Positions 44,901-57,342 of a DNA stretch of 64,000 nucleotides are shown piece by piece. This DNA is from Dioscorea cayenensis subsp. rotundata (taxonomy: Eukaryota > Streptophyta > Magnoliopsida > Dioscoreales > Dioscoreaceae). Position 1 is the first letter of the stretch; each line of letters starts with the position of its first letter. Position numbers and translations under genes: made by a program. The stretch spans positions 20,330,305-20,394,304 of the forward strand of contig NC_052488.1 in NCBI RefSeq assembly GCF_009730915.1. The letters are read 5' to 3'. The notes under the pieces were generated by a model that ran no database searches, was not told where the DNA came from, and worked only from the letters and a program-made list of their open reading frames with translations.

Positions 44901-47900
44901 TGTTAGTCTCAATGGAAGTCGAAGTAAAAGCAATGTCATAAACTTCTCCTTCAGACTACTTTTCTGGTAACATAGAAGTAACATAAACTTTGGTTTTTAT
45001 TCAAATATGTCACAACCTTCTACTTTCTAACTTCCAAAAGCATCATCAAATAGGCGAATCAGAACTTTAAGGCAACTAATGTTTCAGATTGTGATCTGTG
45101 TAGAACTAACTCACTTTACCGTCAAAGTAAAAGCTCAGAACTAACTTCCTTTATCAATCCCAACAAATTGCCATTTTTCACTATAATCCTTCATGTTTGT
45201 CTAAAAGAAGCTAACAGGCTATTGGCAGGCAAGCTGCATAAGTGCCTTGAACAGAATACGAATGCCATCACATGGTTAAATATTCAGGTGTAACATAGTA
45301 ACTTCAAATAGGGAGAAAGAAGTGCAGATGAGACCTTCACAGGAATAGTAGAATTCCAATTTACCATACTTTAAGGAGTATCTTCCAGACATTAAAACCA
45401 AAACTTGTTGAGGGTATATTTGAAGTAAATGAAGACCAACTGATTGAAAATCAACTCTTCCATGAGTAACATTTCAAAGAATTTCTGCAGAAAAGGCATA
45501 CCTTCCCATCACTAAATTGTGCCCTATAAACGCGTCCAAGGGATCCCTCACCAACAAGATTGTCTATGCTGAAACTATTTGTAGCAATCTGCAGGTCAGC
45601 TACAGAATAAACGGTTGCCTTTATCGGAGCAGTATTAGCTTTCTTTACAACAGGCTTCATTGAAAAGTCATCCTCATCAAACGAGTGATGCCTTGGGGGA
45701 GGTTTAAGGCTAATAGAAGCAGATGGTGGCACGACGTTTGTGTTAATCATAGAAGATGCTTGAATTGACTTCATTTCTACAATAGAGTAAATACACAAAC
45801 AGCTAAGTGAGTCAATTCGAACCAAAGAATAGAATTCGCATGAATTGAACTATAATTAACATTAAAAAAAAGGACATGCCACAATATAACCATCCCATTA
45901 ATTTATTATTAATAAAAAAAAGAGTGGTTAGCAACAGATCATTCTTGAAATTATATGAATAGATTGGCCATTATCCTTTCCTATAATGCCAATTAAGCTC
46001 AACATAAAACATCATTAAAATGCATAAGAAATTCAACCATGAAAAAGGTGTCTATGACCACAGGATAATTACCAACTGGTATAAGCATTAGTAGTTAGAT
46101 AAAGTAGAAGATGCTGTTTCTCATTAAGGAAGGAAAAAATTAATAATACGCACATGGGATGGTGACCACAAAATTAACTTGCCTTCAGCAATATAATGGC
46201 TTTTACTTCAAAATTCTTCTTTGACCATAATGTGAAATTTCTCACCACCAGAAATATGAAAATGCAACCATCAAATACTCAAGAAACTAAGCATAAACAA
46301 GGCATGCCACAAATACCTATGAATCCCTTGTGATAAGAAATTTTAAATGTTAAGGAATTAGCAATAATAACAAGCAAGGACTGTCAGGATGAATATCTCA
46401 AGTATCTCTACATGGAGATTGCAGAATAATTTACAGAGATACTACTCAATTCCAATTTGGTTTCAGTAGGTCTTGAAATAAAAATACAAGACTTTCAACC
46501 ATCAATTCTGACATGAGAACGAGAAAAGATACAGAAAAAGAGCATTCACTTTTGTGTTATTTGCTTCAAAACTTAAGTTTTGATCTAGCAACCTCCACTT
46601 CATTTCATGAATAATATTTTTGATACAACAACTGGCATACCTTTAACTTCATTTGAAGCAAGGGGAGTGAAAGGCTGGTCTTGTTCTAAATTTTCTTGAG
46701 TGGAAGATGTTCGTCTTCTTCTTCTTCTTCTAACCAAGAAGAAAGCAACTATGGCACCAATGACCAAAACAGATATAATGATCCCTGCTACACCGCCACC
46801 ACCAATACCAGAACTCTTTCCACCTCCATTGCCACCAGAACCACCATTATCATTTGGACTATTCCCTGGGCTTACTCGTCGACCTGGTGGAGGTGTAAAT
46901 GGTGGCGGTGGTGGTGCAGGCCCAGAGTTCCATGAGTTACCACCAGTTCTATAAAACGGAAGTTTTATTATAGTCTTTCCTACATAACATCAACATAGGT
47001 ATAACTAGCAGTCATAAATTACTTACTGGAGATTATTTATTTTCTTTAGCTGGTCAGGTATCCATCCACTGAAGTTGTTGTTTGCAACATTCCTAAAACC
47101 ATAGCAATATGGCATTAACAAACTATTTCATACAAGCCAAATTTTAAATGACTAAGAGGTGTGAAAGCATAACATAAATATATTATTTACTTACAAATCT
47201 TTAAGAGGCAGATTAGCAAGAACATCTATCTGACCTGAGAATTTATTGTTTTGCAAATATCTGCAGGATTTTTCTAATTAGATTCATAGATAACATGATC
47301 AGAGAATAGCAACATAAACTATATAGAAGATATTCTCAAATTTCTCTTACAAGGTTGACAAACTTGAAAGTGAACTCATACTCTGTGGAAGACTGCCTGA
47401 CATTGAATTGGATGAGAGGTCTCTGTGATAAAAACTCTTTTAGTTAAGCACATAAGAACACATGTTCATCATGGGACACAACTGCCAGATGATTTATTTT
47501 ACATCTTATTCAAGATCACACAGAAAGGAAAAAATTGCTGAAGAGACAATCATCATTCATTGTCATAAGAGACAATTTCTCTAATTTGATTTTCATGTTT
47601 AACATGGCACTGATGAGACTATTGTCAATGTCATGACAATATAATGACCAGTAGTTTTATACAATATGCAACATACCACATATGAAATATAGAGAATTTT
47701 GTAGTTCCCAACAATTTAGCATTGAGTTCTTTATCCAAAAATTAAAAAAAAAACATTACCATCGAGTTTTTCCTTTGTGCTACTATATGTGTGCAAGATG
47801 ACAAAAAATACAACCACACAAGCTTTAGTCTATTACAAAAATTATGCACTCACATTGTAGAAAGTTTTGAGAGCTGGCTAAAATCAACATTCAAACTTCC

Positions 47901-49360
47901 TTGGAGTTGATTACGAGCAAGATTTCTACAAACATCACAATCTAATTCAGTCAGCCAAAATTCCAAATTCCATTTTAAAGATGCATGAAATACTGAATTC
48001 ACTAAGCAACTCACAGATATTCAAGAGAAGCCATCTGAGAAATGAAATAAGGGGGACTTTGACCAAATTGGTTACCAGCAAGATTCCTGCAGGAGACAAG
48101 CCTTATAATATATACACAAGTAACAACCAACAACATGCTAGCAGATTCAATCATCGAAACACATGTATAACTTACAGTCTCTGAAGATTTGGAGGAAGAT
48201 TATAAGGTATTTGGCCTCCCCCACCAATATTATTGTTGCTCAGATCACTGCATTCAGCTCAGAACATCAATAAATCTATAACCACTTCATTAAGTGGAAA
48301 AGTAAGAAGCAAATTCCATACAAGCCAGAGAACTCACAGCTCAACCAGGGAGTTCAAACTGTTTATGTTGTACGCCAATGTCCCAGTAAGTCCCAAACCT
48401 GACAAATTTCTGAAAGTTCAAAAAAGGGAACAAGTATCAGATATAACACCATTACAATTGTATCAAAGCTCCAAATGTCATCAGTGAAATAAACGATCTC
48501 ACATTTTGGTAACAGATGAATCAGAGCATGTAACTCCTTTCCATGACTGTCCACAGGGATCCCCACCATTCGAAGTCCATCCCGTAAGCTGAGATGGTGA
48601 ATTCAGGCTGGTATATAATACATTGAGAACGGAAGCTGGAACAAGAATCAGAAAAAATCACTTGGTCAAATCTAGAAAAAGAAAAACCAGCACATTCCAA
48701 GAACATGCTAAAAAAGATCCGGTAGCAAGTCTCAAAGACCAAACATGGTAAGCAATACATCATCAAATTCTCATTTTAAAGAAGGGCAAACCAAAGAGAA
48801 TCTCATCATAACATTTACTCCAATCAAGAACTCAAACCAACCCCTACGGATTCATCATCGATTACTGCCAGTACAAGAAGTCCAGATTGTTTTCAAAAAT
48901 CCAATAAACCAAAATGCTATTGGTGCTACAAGATACTGTAGCAAAACAATATTTCTATATTTGTAATCAAAACCTCTCATTTTTTCTCCAAGAAATTCAT
49001 CTCAAAAACCCTAATATCCATAAACCAAAAGCAAAAAAAGAAAGCAACCAAGCAAGAAAGAGCAGAATCCAAAAAAACCAAAGAAAGATAAAAGAAAAGG
49101 CTTCAATCTTGAAAAAGAAAAACACAAACAACAACTCATGCAGCATCTTCAAAAACCCCAACCCAAACAACACCCCACACATTGCCATGCTCTACCCCTC
49201 ACCACAAGAACAAAGAAAAAGAAAAGCAAGACAAAAGAGAAAGGCTACAAAGCCACCAAGAACAAGAAGACATCTTACTATCAGTGGAGTCAGTATCGCC
49301 ATTGATAAAGCTCAGATTGGAAACCCAAATGCAAGCAAAGAGGAACCAGATCCTCCCCAT
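41983..49360 (-). CDS. STRUBBELIG-receptor family LRR receptor-like pseudokinase (SRF6/SRF7-like)
   Basis: Plasma-membrane LRR receptor kinase of the STRUBBELIG family. Exons, 5' to 3': 49360-49279, 48635-48503, 48409-48338, 48247-48176, 48086-48015, 47925-47854, 47422-47351, 47260-47195, 47092-47027, 46948-46641, 45776-45502, 43577-43306, 43198-43063, 42673-42537, 42402-42246, 42135-41983, giving 714 residues. A signal peptide ([21 protein letters not shown]) is followed by LRRs, five of them on 72-nt exons and two on 66-nt exons. A Pro/Gly-rich stretch precedes a membrane span at about 289-308 and RRRRRR. The kinase domain starts near 405 ([17 protein letters not shown]). The catalytic loop reads [13 protein letters not shown], lacking the HRD Asp, and DFG is DCG, so it is probably catalytically dead, as known for the family. 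Confidence 0.95.
43578..45501 (-). other. large intron (1.9 kb) in the SRF gene
   Basis: Lies within the kinase domain, between the exon ending FSDGK and the one starting VLAVKKI. It has a (TA)n run at about 44257-44271 and an A-run near 44492-44506. A minus-strand frame at 44679-44984 shows no family signal. Confidence 0.7.
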
Positions 49361-51585
49361 TCCTCTCCTCCCTCTGCTCCAAGAGCAAGAACCAAAGCTA
49401 AAAGAAAGAACCCAAAAAACCCAGCTTTTTTCCTCACCTCATCTCTCACACTCTCTTTTTTTTTTTCTTATTTATTTAATCCAAAAATTAAAAAAACATT
49501 TATTATTTTTATTATTATTATTATTATTTTAAAATTAATTTTAATAATCGCCGAACTGAAAGAACGCTAGCTGGCATCAAAAGAAAGAAAGAAAAAGCCA
49601 AAATAAGTAATAAATTAACCACTTTTTATTAAATATTTTTATGACTTTTCTTCATGGTTAAATAAAAACAAGAATATCGTGCATTAGATCTACTGTCACA
49701 ATGAGAACGTTTCCTCACTTACTTTTTTCAAATCTTCCTATTTACTAATAATATATATATATATATATTACTGATTTTATTTGATATGCTTTAATTATAA
49801 TTATAATTATCATTTAATGTATTTATTATAAGTAAAAAAACAAGTATAGTTTGTTGGCGTTTACAATCACTGGACACGTTGAGGAAACGGTCATAAATTA
49901 ACGGACCTAGGGTTTTAGATGAATGGAGGGTTTGAAGGAATACCTATCGTTGGATTGAGATCGGGCCAGAATGGATGGTCGAGATCGCGTGGCTTGTTAA
50001 GGGGGCCCCACCGACACTCAATCATTTGACTGAATTTTTTAATTATATATAATAATAAAACAATATAAAGAATAAATTATAATTTTAAATAAATATGATC
50101 CAGTAAAATCACGGCCAAGATGGATGGTCCATGGCAGAATAATAATATTTATTATTAATTTTTAATTATTATTATTAATAATTTGAGCCACTTATGATTA
50201 ATGATGAGCATCTATTTGAGTAGAATGACGAAAAAGCCCCTGACGTGGTTGATGGAACGGAACGCGTGCCACGTCATTGTGCAGGCCAGTATGAGGACAA
50301 CTCGCGAGGATTTTTTTTCCTCACTTTCACGTCGCCAATTTGGATTTTTTTTTTTTTCCTTTTTTTCTTTTTAATTTTAAAGTATTAAAATTGTGTATTT
50401 TATAACATATATTAGATATATTTTCCTCAGAATTAAAATTATAAATAATATTAAATTAGTTATAGAAAATTATCATAGTAGAACTGGCAAAAGGATTGAT
50501 ATTAAAACTCTAACAACCCTTGACTAGGTTTTTTTTTAGCCATATTTAATTTATTAATTCAAAATTGAAAAACCAGTAAAATGTCAGCATCTCATCAATA
50601 CTATTGAATATGTTCAGTAAAAGAGTAAAGTTTAAGGAGCTTAAATGTTAATCAAAATTAGAATTAAAAAAAAAAATAGAGTTTGAAATCAATCATCTAT
50701 TAAACACCTGTCCAACAAATGGATGATGCTTGCACGCCTAATTTGATTAGAAAACTAAATGACACCAACTTAAAAAAAGAAGTCATTTTCTTCATTTGAT
50801 TTATACATCCCAACCAACACTAATGCAAGACGCTCCAAAAAAAAATTCTGATTGTGTTTTAACGTTACACATGCAATTAAATAAATAAACTAGCAATATT
50901 ATTTGTAATCTTTCAAAAATAAATAAATACATAAATCCTGAATTAAAAAGCTTAAATCATCTCAAGTTAGGAATATATTGAGGAAGTAGGGAAGCATAAT
51001 GTTCCTACAACCATGTACTTTGAATATATACACACACCAAACACAAGAATATTTTATTATGATTAAAAAAAAAGACTAACAAAGCAGCAACCAAATAAAG
51101 TTGTTTCTTCATCAGTGTCAAGCATATGATGATTGTTGACAAAAGAAAGGCAAACAAATACAGAAATGAAAAGCTTTTAATTGGAACTTGCAGTATATGT
51201 ATGACCATAATAGACTTCACAACAAACAAAAGCCACAAACTGATGCATTAATTCACACATATATAGATTACATGCAGAAAAGAATTATAAGAAGATGTTG
51301 TTCTGACAACTTACCAACTTACAGTTCATAGTTGGTTCTGCCTTCATGAATGTCCACATTATCTGGGGCAACATCAAGACAAATAAAACATAGAATCAGT
51401 TAAAGAACCAGTAAAATCATGACAGGCATGGTTAAAGACTGAAAACTAGATCATTCATTACATGGTTCAACAATTCAAGAGAACCAAGTACGAGAAGCCA
51501 GTATCTCATACAATATCTGATATTAGTTGTTAAACCCAATGTTCATCACACATCAGCACAAAACTATTATGGACTATAAAGAGAT
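49361..51585. other. SRF promoter region and spacer to the GIF gene
   Basis: 49361-49570 is the SRF leader/promoter side; a 218-residue plus-strand frame over 48914-49570 is low-complexity shadow. An ATT-type microsatellite lies at about 49500-49530, and (TA)n at 49750-49769. The rest, to 51585, is AT-rich, including the GIF 3' UTR at its right end. No further gene was recognised. Confidence 0.5.
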
Positions 51586-54500
51586 TCAAGGGGTCTTGTT
51601 ATCTTCCGGCCTTTTCGATTGAGTTGGTTCTCCATCACCACTTCCACGGTCCATTGATGTAGTTCTATGGCCATCTGCAGCACCGGTTGCATCAGAGGCG
51701 GTGCCAACTGCATCCTGTTTGTTTCCTCGGGCATCTATTGAGCTGCTAGGAGCATTACTTATGCCTCGTGGATAGTCAGCCATTGCTGATGGCTGCAAGT
51801 CATTGGTGCTGCCACCTCCAAGGGTTGCTTCTGGGTGCATTGGATGCATGCCGTTCATAAGACCAGGTCTCATTCCCATGTGGCCAGGAAAAGGCAGCAC
51901 CTGCGACGGGTGGTGGAGCTGATGCATCTGCTGCTGCTGCTCTTGCATCACTTGTTGTGGGTTATGGTTAAACTGCAAAGGAGGTTTAGTGGGGAAAATG
52001 GGTGCCTGCTGCATGTAATGGCCTCCTGGTGGCACCGCACCGTGTGGCATCATCTGCTAGGGATAGAAGATGGATAAGCAGGTGATTTTGCATCCAAAGT
52101 AGACCATATGGTATAAATGGTTGCATGCAACTAACCGGAGGTCGAACAGCTGATGCCTGAGGCTGGGCATCTGCAATAGCAGCCAGATACAATAGATTTT
52201 TTTGGAGCTGGTTTTGATACCTGACCCATTTTTATGCATATATATATCAATCACATCAAGCAGACAGATTTAGATTATAGTTCTTGCACAAACCATGTGC
52301 GATGCATAAAAACTCCACTTATGACAACCAAGTTGCTAAAGAAACTGATAAAATAACTGAAGAAAAAACAAGTGTTAAACAGGACGGTTTGAGGGCTGAC
52401 ATCAGAGTTTATTATGTGACATAATCGGAAAAAGGAGAGCTAAAATAAGAGAATAAAAACAGGCCACTTAAGGAACAAGATTAGGAGAAGAGGCCCAGCG
52501 TTCAAAAATTATAAGCCACAGGTTGTTTTTCTTTTTATATGCTCTTGGACAATATCTAAACGATGATTAATGCTTCAACATATGGACCACTTGCAAAGTC
52601 ACCCACTCAACAAGAGGACAAGGATAGACAACAGAACTTTTAAAAGAACAGCAAAGAATCTTATAAACTGCAAATATCATCATGGGAAAAGAATCTTGAG
52701 TGTCATAGTATGAGAAGATAAGATCCTATGCACATCGAAGTATAAGAGTATTAACATTTGAATGATTCAAAAAGGTAGATAAAGATATCAGTGAGAAAAT
52801 TAACAACATTAACTGATTTAGTAAAATTCTTGACAAAACAAGGAATAACAAATTGGGCCAAGAAGGTAAAAATAGCCAGATCATGAAAATTTTAAAGGGG
52901 TTGAAATGATAGTGCTGCCTTTTTTTTCCTACATAAAAAAAGAGTCTAATATATGCCACAGGATGAAACCATCAATCTCACTGGCCAGGTTGCCAAGCTG
53001 GGCACTGGAAAGTGGTTACTGCTATACAAAAGAATCAATCAATATGTTCTAAGAAAAACAAAAAGAAAAAATAATAATAATAAAATCTTTTCTCAACTAT
53101 GGGTGGCTGATTTACTCAAAACTACAAAAAAAGAATTTTAAAAGCAAAGAAAAAGAAAATCATGTAGAGTGCAATTTGACACAGAAAAGTGATAACTGGA
53201 TTTTAAAAGCTCACAAACAGAAAATTACAATAAAGTCAGGCGAAACATACAGAAAATTTTGATGCTTCAACACAACAGAATGCATATATATAGCCATGAG
53301 AAACATTAGCAGGGATTATTTATCGCACATCTAGCCCAAAAACAGACTACACATGCATGCAGTAAGTAAAGAAAATTTAAGTGTACCAAACACAAAGAAA
53401 TATAAACAGGCAGAGAAATCAAAGACTTAAAAAAAAACTGCACAATAAGGCCAATTGTCATAAATTAGTATGTTACAGTACCCAAAGAAAAGAACACAAA
53501 GGAAAAAAAAATTGTCAATCTCAGTATTTGGGGAAAAAACTCATCAAAAAGTGTGAAGAGGAAAAAGAAGTGTGGATGTCTTTTTCATGTGCTAGATATG
53601 ACATGTACAGAATTTATAAAAGCCAAGAGCTTTAATTGCATCAAATCTCCAGAAGGCTTAAAATATTTGTGCATAGGTACTCCAACAATGTTAAATGGTA
53701 ACACAGCCACCAGCAATAATATGCCCAAAAGCCACATAGAATGATCTCTGGTGAATCTTGAACAATGAAATATATCAACAAGAATTTCGGGTGGTGCTAA
53801 GCTCAGCAAAGCGGGCTTCCATGAAACTTCATGACTAAATAAAATAAAAGGACAGAAAGAGTCAAACTAGATAGTTCAAGTTATTTAGAACACTTACTGT
53901 GCACACTCAGCGAGCTTTCCCAAGTTCTGATTCTCCAAAATTGCAAGAATCAACTGCTTATTCTCATCCAAATACTGTATCAAGAGGGGGCGAAGAGAGA
54001 ACGTTTAGCCAGTGATAATTTTGCAATGAATCAACAACAATCCAAATTTGTCTAAAAAGTAAATTTCCACTGTGTGGACCAAAGACGAATGCTGGTTGGA
54101 AGAAGACACAAAAAGACAAGTGGCAGGCACAAGAAGCATATAAACGTGAAGTTTTGTGATATACTTTCCAGCCAGAACGCTATACATTGCAGAAAGTTAG
54201 AATTTGTATCTTAAAGAGTACACAAGGTAAAGTACCACATAATAAAGTCAGCTCCTCAAAACCAAAATTCATACAACTAATTAACAACATTTATGCTGAA
54301 TAATTTTCACAAAGAATGGTTAAAGACAAGGTTTTTATTTTTTATTTTTAGTCAGACAATATAAAATTCCATTTCCAAAGCAACAGAACATCAAAGAGAT
54401 TGTTTTCTTGGCAATCAGATAAAATCATGATCGGTTGCATCAGGGATTGACACATCATGACAAGGTGCAAACTTTGCAAGCTATCATCAACCTTAAAAAA

Positions 54501-54729
54501 ACCCACTAAACAAAAGCAGTACGATCACCATGTCAGCAATCACGATAAGACCGAACTTCCGCGAAAGGGGTTTCAAAAAATATCAGAGCTTTAAGAGGAA
54601 ACGATGAAATACAAATGACGGGAAGACGAGATTGGATGAAAATACCTTCTGAATCTGTTCGGTGGTGATGTTGGCCGGTGGAATCGCGGGCATAGGATGC
54701 GCCGCCGCCTGCTGGTGTTGCTGTTGCAT
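51586..54729 (-). CDS. GRF-interacting factor (GIF/ANGUSTIFOLIA3, SSXT domain)
   Basis: Transcriptional co-activator that binds growth-regulating factors through its SNH/SSXT domain and recruits SWI/SNF, promoting cell proliferation in leaves and other organs. Exons 5' to 3': 54729-54646, 53974-53898, 52220-52136, 52053-51586, giving 237 residues. The SSXT domain spans roughly residues 18-75 (ANITTEQIQKYLDENKQLI, AILENQNLGKLAECAQYQ, LYLAAIADAQPQ). The remainder is the usual Gln/Met/Pro/Gly-rich tail with a QEQQQQMHQLHH run. The length fits GIF1-3. Intron 2 is long (~1.7 kb). Which paralogue it is cannot be settled by eye. Confidence 0.95.
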
Positions 54730-55430
54730 GCTCCCTTGGCTTCTTCACTTGCGCCGCCAGCCGGATTGAAGGAAATCGAGGAGAGAAAAGGGGTAAGAGG
54801 GAAAGCGGTGCGGGGATAATGGCGAGGGTTTGGAGGATTCGAGGGGGGTTTTGGGGCTCAAATTGATCGAATGATATATTTATATGTTGAGAGAGAGAAA
54901 TTAGGGTATGAATACTGACACGGGGAAACGTGCCCGTTTTTGTCTGAAGCTTTACCTTTTTGTAACTTGGACCTTCGAAATGTGGGTTTATTATTTTTTC
55001 TTTAAAAAAAATTATTAATATTTAGTTAAAAATTTTATGTTATTTATTTCAATATTTTATTTTTATTTTTATTTTTACTACTGATCAAGTGCTATATTGG
55101 TAACATGATCCTGTTAAAATTCTTCATCACAAGTGATGAAAATTCGGAATTCGGCTCAAATCCAATACACCTCCCTCCCATTCATCACTTTCTCAATACA
55201 TATTGGTTTAATATTTGATTCAAATCACGGATAAAAACACATTTTTGACAATATGAGTAATAATTATATACAACCCAGGCTTGTGTACAACTTTAACTTT
55301 CTTAGCAGCCTAACCCTCTTCTTAGCAAAAAAAAACCAATAATAACAATAATTATTATTATTATTATTATTTTAATTATTTTATTTTTAAAATTTTAAAA
55401 TATTAGTTTTTGTTTATATTTATTAGTTTG
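54730..55430. other. GIF promoter region and spacer
   Basis: A G/C-richer leader runs to about 54860, then comes the TATA box, then AT-rich DNA with an ATT microsatellite at about 55350-55370. No gene was seen. Confidence 0.5.
54877..54884 (-). promoter_or_regulatory. TATA box of the GIF gene
   Basis: Minus-strand tataaata lies 148 bp upstream of the GIF start codon, with a pyrimidine-rich segment and a minus-strand accctaatt telo-like string just upstream. Confidence 0.5.
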
Positions 55431-55698
55431 TACTCTCTCCGTTCTCTTTTGTCCAACATGAATAACCTAACTCTTTTATCCAACATGAATAACCGAATCT
55501 CACATAGCAACAAAGTTAATTATTTCACATAATTTAATAAAAAATTAATTATTTTTTTAAAATTACCTCTAATTTATATCTTCACATTTCTCTCTCAATA
55601 AAAAAATTGAATAAAATATTAAAATAAATTTTAAAAAAATAATAATAAATATTTTTTTGGTGTTTAAAAATAACATATTAAAAATAACGGAAAGAGTA
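55431..55698. mobile_element. Stowaway-like (Tc1/mariner) MITE
   Basis: Starts ta-ctctctccgtt (55431) and ends aacggaaagag-ta (55698): matching inverted ends of the CTCCCTCCGTT type, flanked by TA, the Tc1/mariner duplication. The 264-bp body is AT-rich. Near the left end the string tccaacatgaataacc occurs twice in tandem (about 55452 and 55479). No coding capacity. Confidence 0.8.
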
Positions 55699-57342
55699 CA
55701 AGAGTAGGATAGTTTGGGTGTAAAAATTTTTTTTTTTTTAATATGAGGAAAGGTAGACATCTACAATAATAAGAAAAGAATATCATAAAAAAAGATAATG
55801 TAGAAATACTGTTGAAAGTAATAACAACATAAAGTGGGGGCTATATATAAGAAACCAACAGAAATACAGCCATGAAATTATGGGTCAAAACCTGCAAAAC
55901 ATTGGGATGTAAACCTTCATTAATTTAAAAAAAGAAATACTAATATTAGACACCTGTGACCTGTCAATAATTAAAAAATAAATAAATATTAATTAATGAT
56001 TTCATGTTATTTATGGCAGGCACTGTTATATTAATTAATGGTTTCATGTTATTTATGGCAGTCAGTGTTACTTCTTAGAGTACCAAGAAAGGACCGGTTA
56101 CCACATTTAAAAAAAAAACAAAACAAAACAAAATTCAATATGTTGCACTTCCTGATGACTTAATATTATTTATACTGTTTCATGGTGTTCTAATAAACAA
56201 CTAATTGCTGCAATTTTTATTAAAGCTGACTAAGTTACACTATATCTTGTGTCAGTCATGCTCTATGGTTCAGAAGACTGTTAAAAGAAAGTAAAGAAAT
56301 TTGTTATTGATGACAAGCCTGCTCAAGCTTAGCAAAGAATCTTGTTTTCCAATAAACTAAAGCAAACAAACAGACACAGGATGCCATTTATAACTCATGT
56401 GAAATCACTAGATTAAGTTTGAAATATTTTTACAATGCCACTAAAATATAAAAACTAACTACTTAGTATGAATGATTTTAACTATGATATTACTGTGAAT
56501 GCTTGAAGTTTAATTTGGAAAGAAATGCCAGCTATATTTTCAGGAAGCATAAGCTACATTAGCGCCCGGCACGCACAGGGTCCGGCGCATAGCATGTCAT
56601 GATACCGGCGAAACCGAAAAAAACAACTCTACACTCAAGTATGTTGGTAAATGTAAATTATTTTTTGTTCTTTCTAATCAAAAGAATTAGATTTGTTTTA
56701 CCAATATTAGCCGAGGCAGTAAAAGTATTATGTGATGAACAACTCATTGGCTTCATTACAAGATAACTGAAGAAGTCTACCTCAAGCAGCAGTTGCCAAC
56801 ACAATGATATGATAGACAAAGCTTTCAGCTTCAATTGCAAAAGAGGAAGAGTAGTAGGATGGTTCTGCAAGAAAATGTAGACTATAATTAGAAAATATGA
56901 CAGCCAGATTCACCATCAAGCGTAACTGGTTCCCAAACTCGATCTGAGAAAGGAATCAAAGAAATAAGATTACAGAGATAAACAGGGATTCAAATACTCA
57001 CAATTGCTGTTAAACCTGTGACACTTGATACTACTGAAATATGTTTATGTGATAGCAAGAGAAGCAGCAATTGAGCGCATCTGCCTTCCCAGACAAGTAA
57101 GTATTATTAGTAAGCAAGTCTCCGTCAAGAAGCACATCGAGGCATGATCCAGATAGATAGCCATCAAGACTTGAGCACTCCCAAACCTGAGAAGCAATTC
57201 GACAATGGATAAACAGAATTAGGAATAGATTCATTAACAAGCCCATACATACTGCAAGGAAAAGCATTAATATTTTGCGTGTCCAAAGAGAACAATTATG
57301 CACCAATAAAATCAACTTCAGTTTTACCCAGCGATGGTATGA
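55699..57342. other. spacer and 3' side of the APUM23 gene
   Basis: AT-rich, with a two-copy 42-bp duplication at 55987-56070. From about 56530 to 57342 it probably includes the 3' UTR of APUM23. Minus-strand splice-like signals (donor-side ctgg|gtaaaac near 57332, acceptor ttctcag near 57188) hint at 3'-UTR splicing. No separate gene was supported. Confidence 0.4.
55987..56070. repeat. 42-bp tandem duplication, two copies
   Basis: Units 55987-56028 and 56029-56070 both begin tattaattaatg and contain tttcatgttatttatggcag. They differ at a few bases. Confidence 0.85.

Noticed and set aside
44679-44984. 101-residue minus-strand frame in the large SRF intron
   Set aside because: No recognisable family, no splice logic linking it to SRF exons, AT-rich composition like the rest of the intron.
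48914-49570. 218-residue plus-strand frame rich in Lys, Asn and Pro
   Set aside because: It lies antisense to SRF exon 1 and leader, is low-complexity, and has no family signal.
51835-52077. 80-residue plus-strand frame
   Set aside because: Antisense shadow of the last GIF exon.
57031-57315. 94-residue minus-strand frame considered as a separate small gene or extra APUM23 exon
   Set aside because: APUM23 ends cleanly at a basic C-terminus before it, and the frame has no family signal; kept only as a possible 3' UTR splicing hint.
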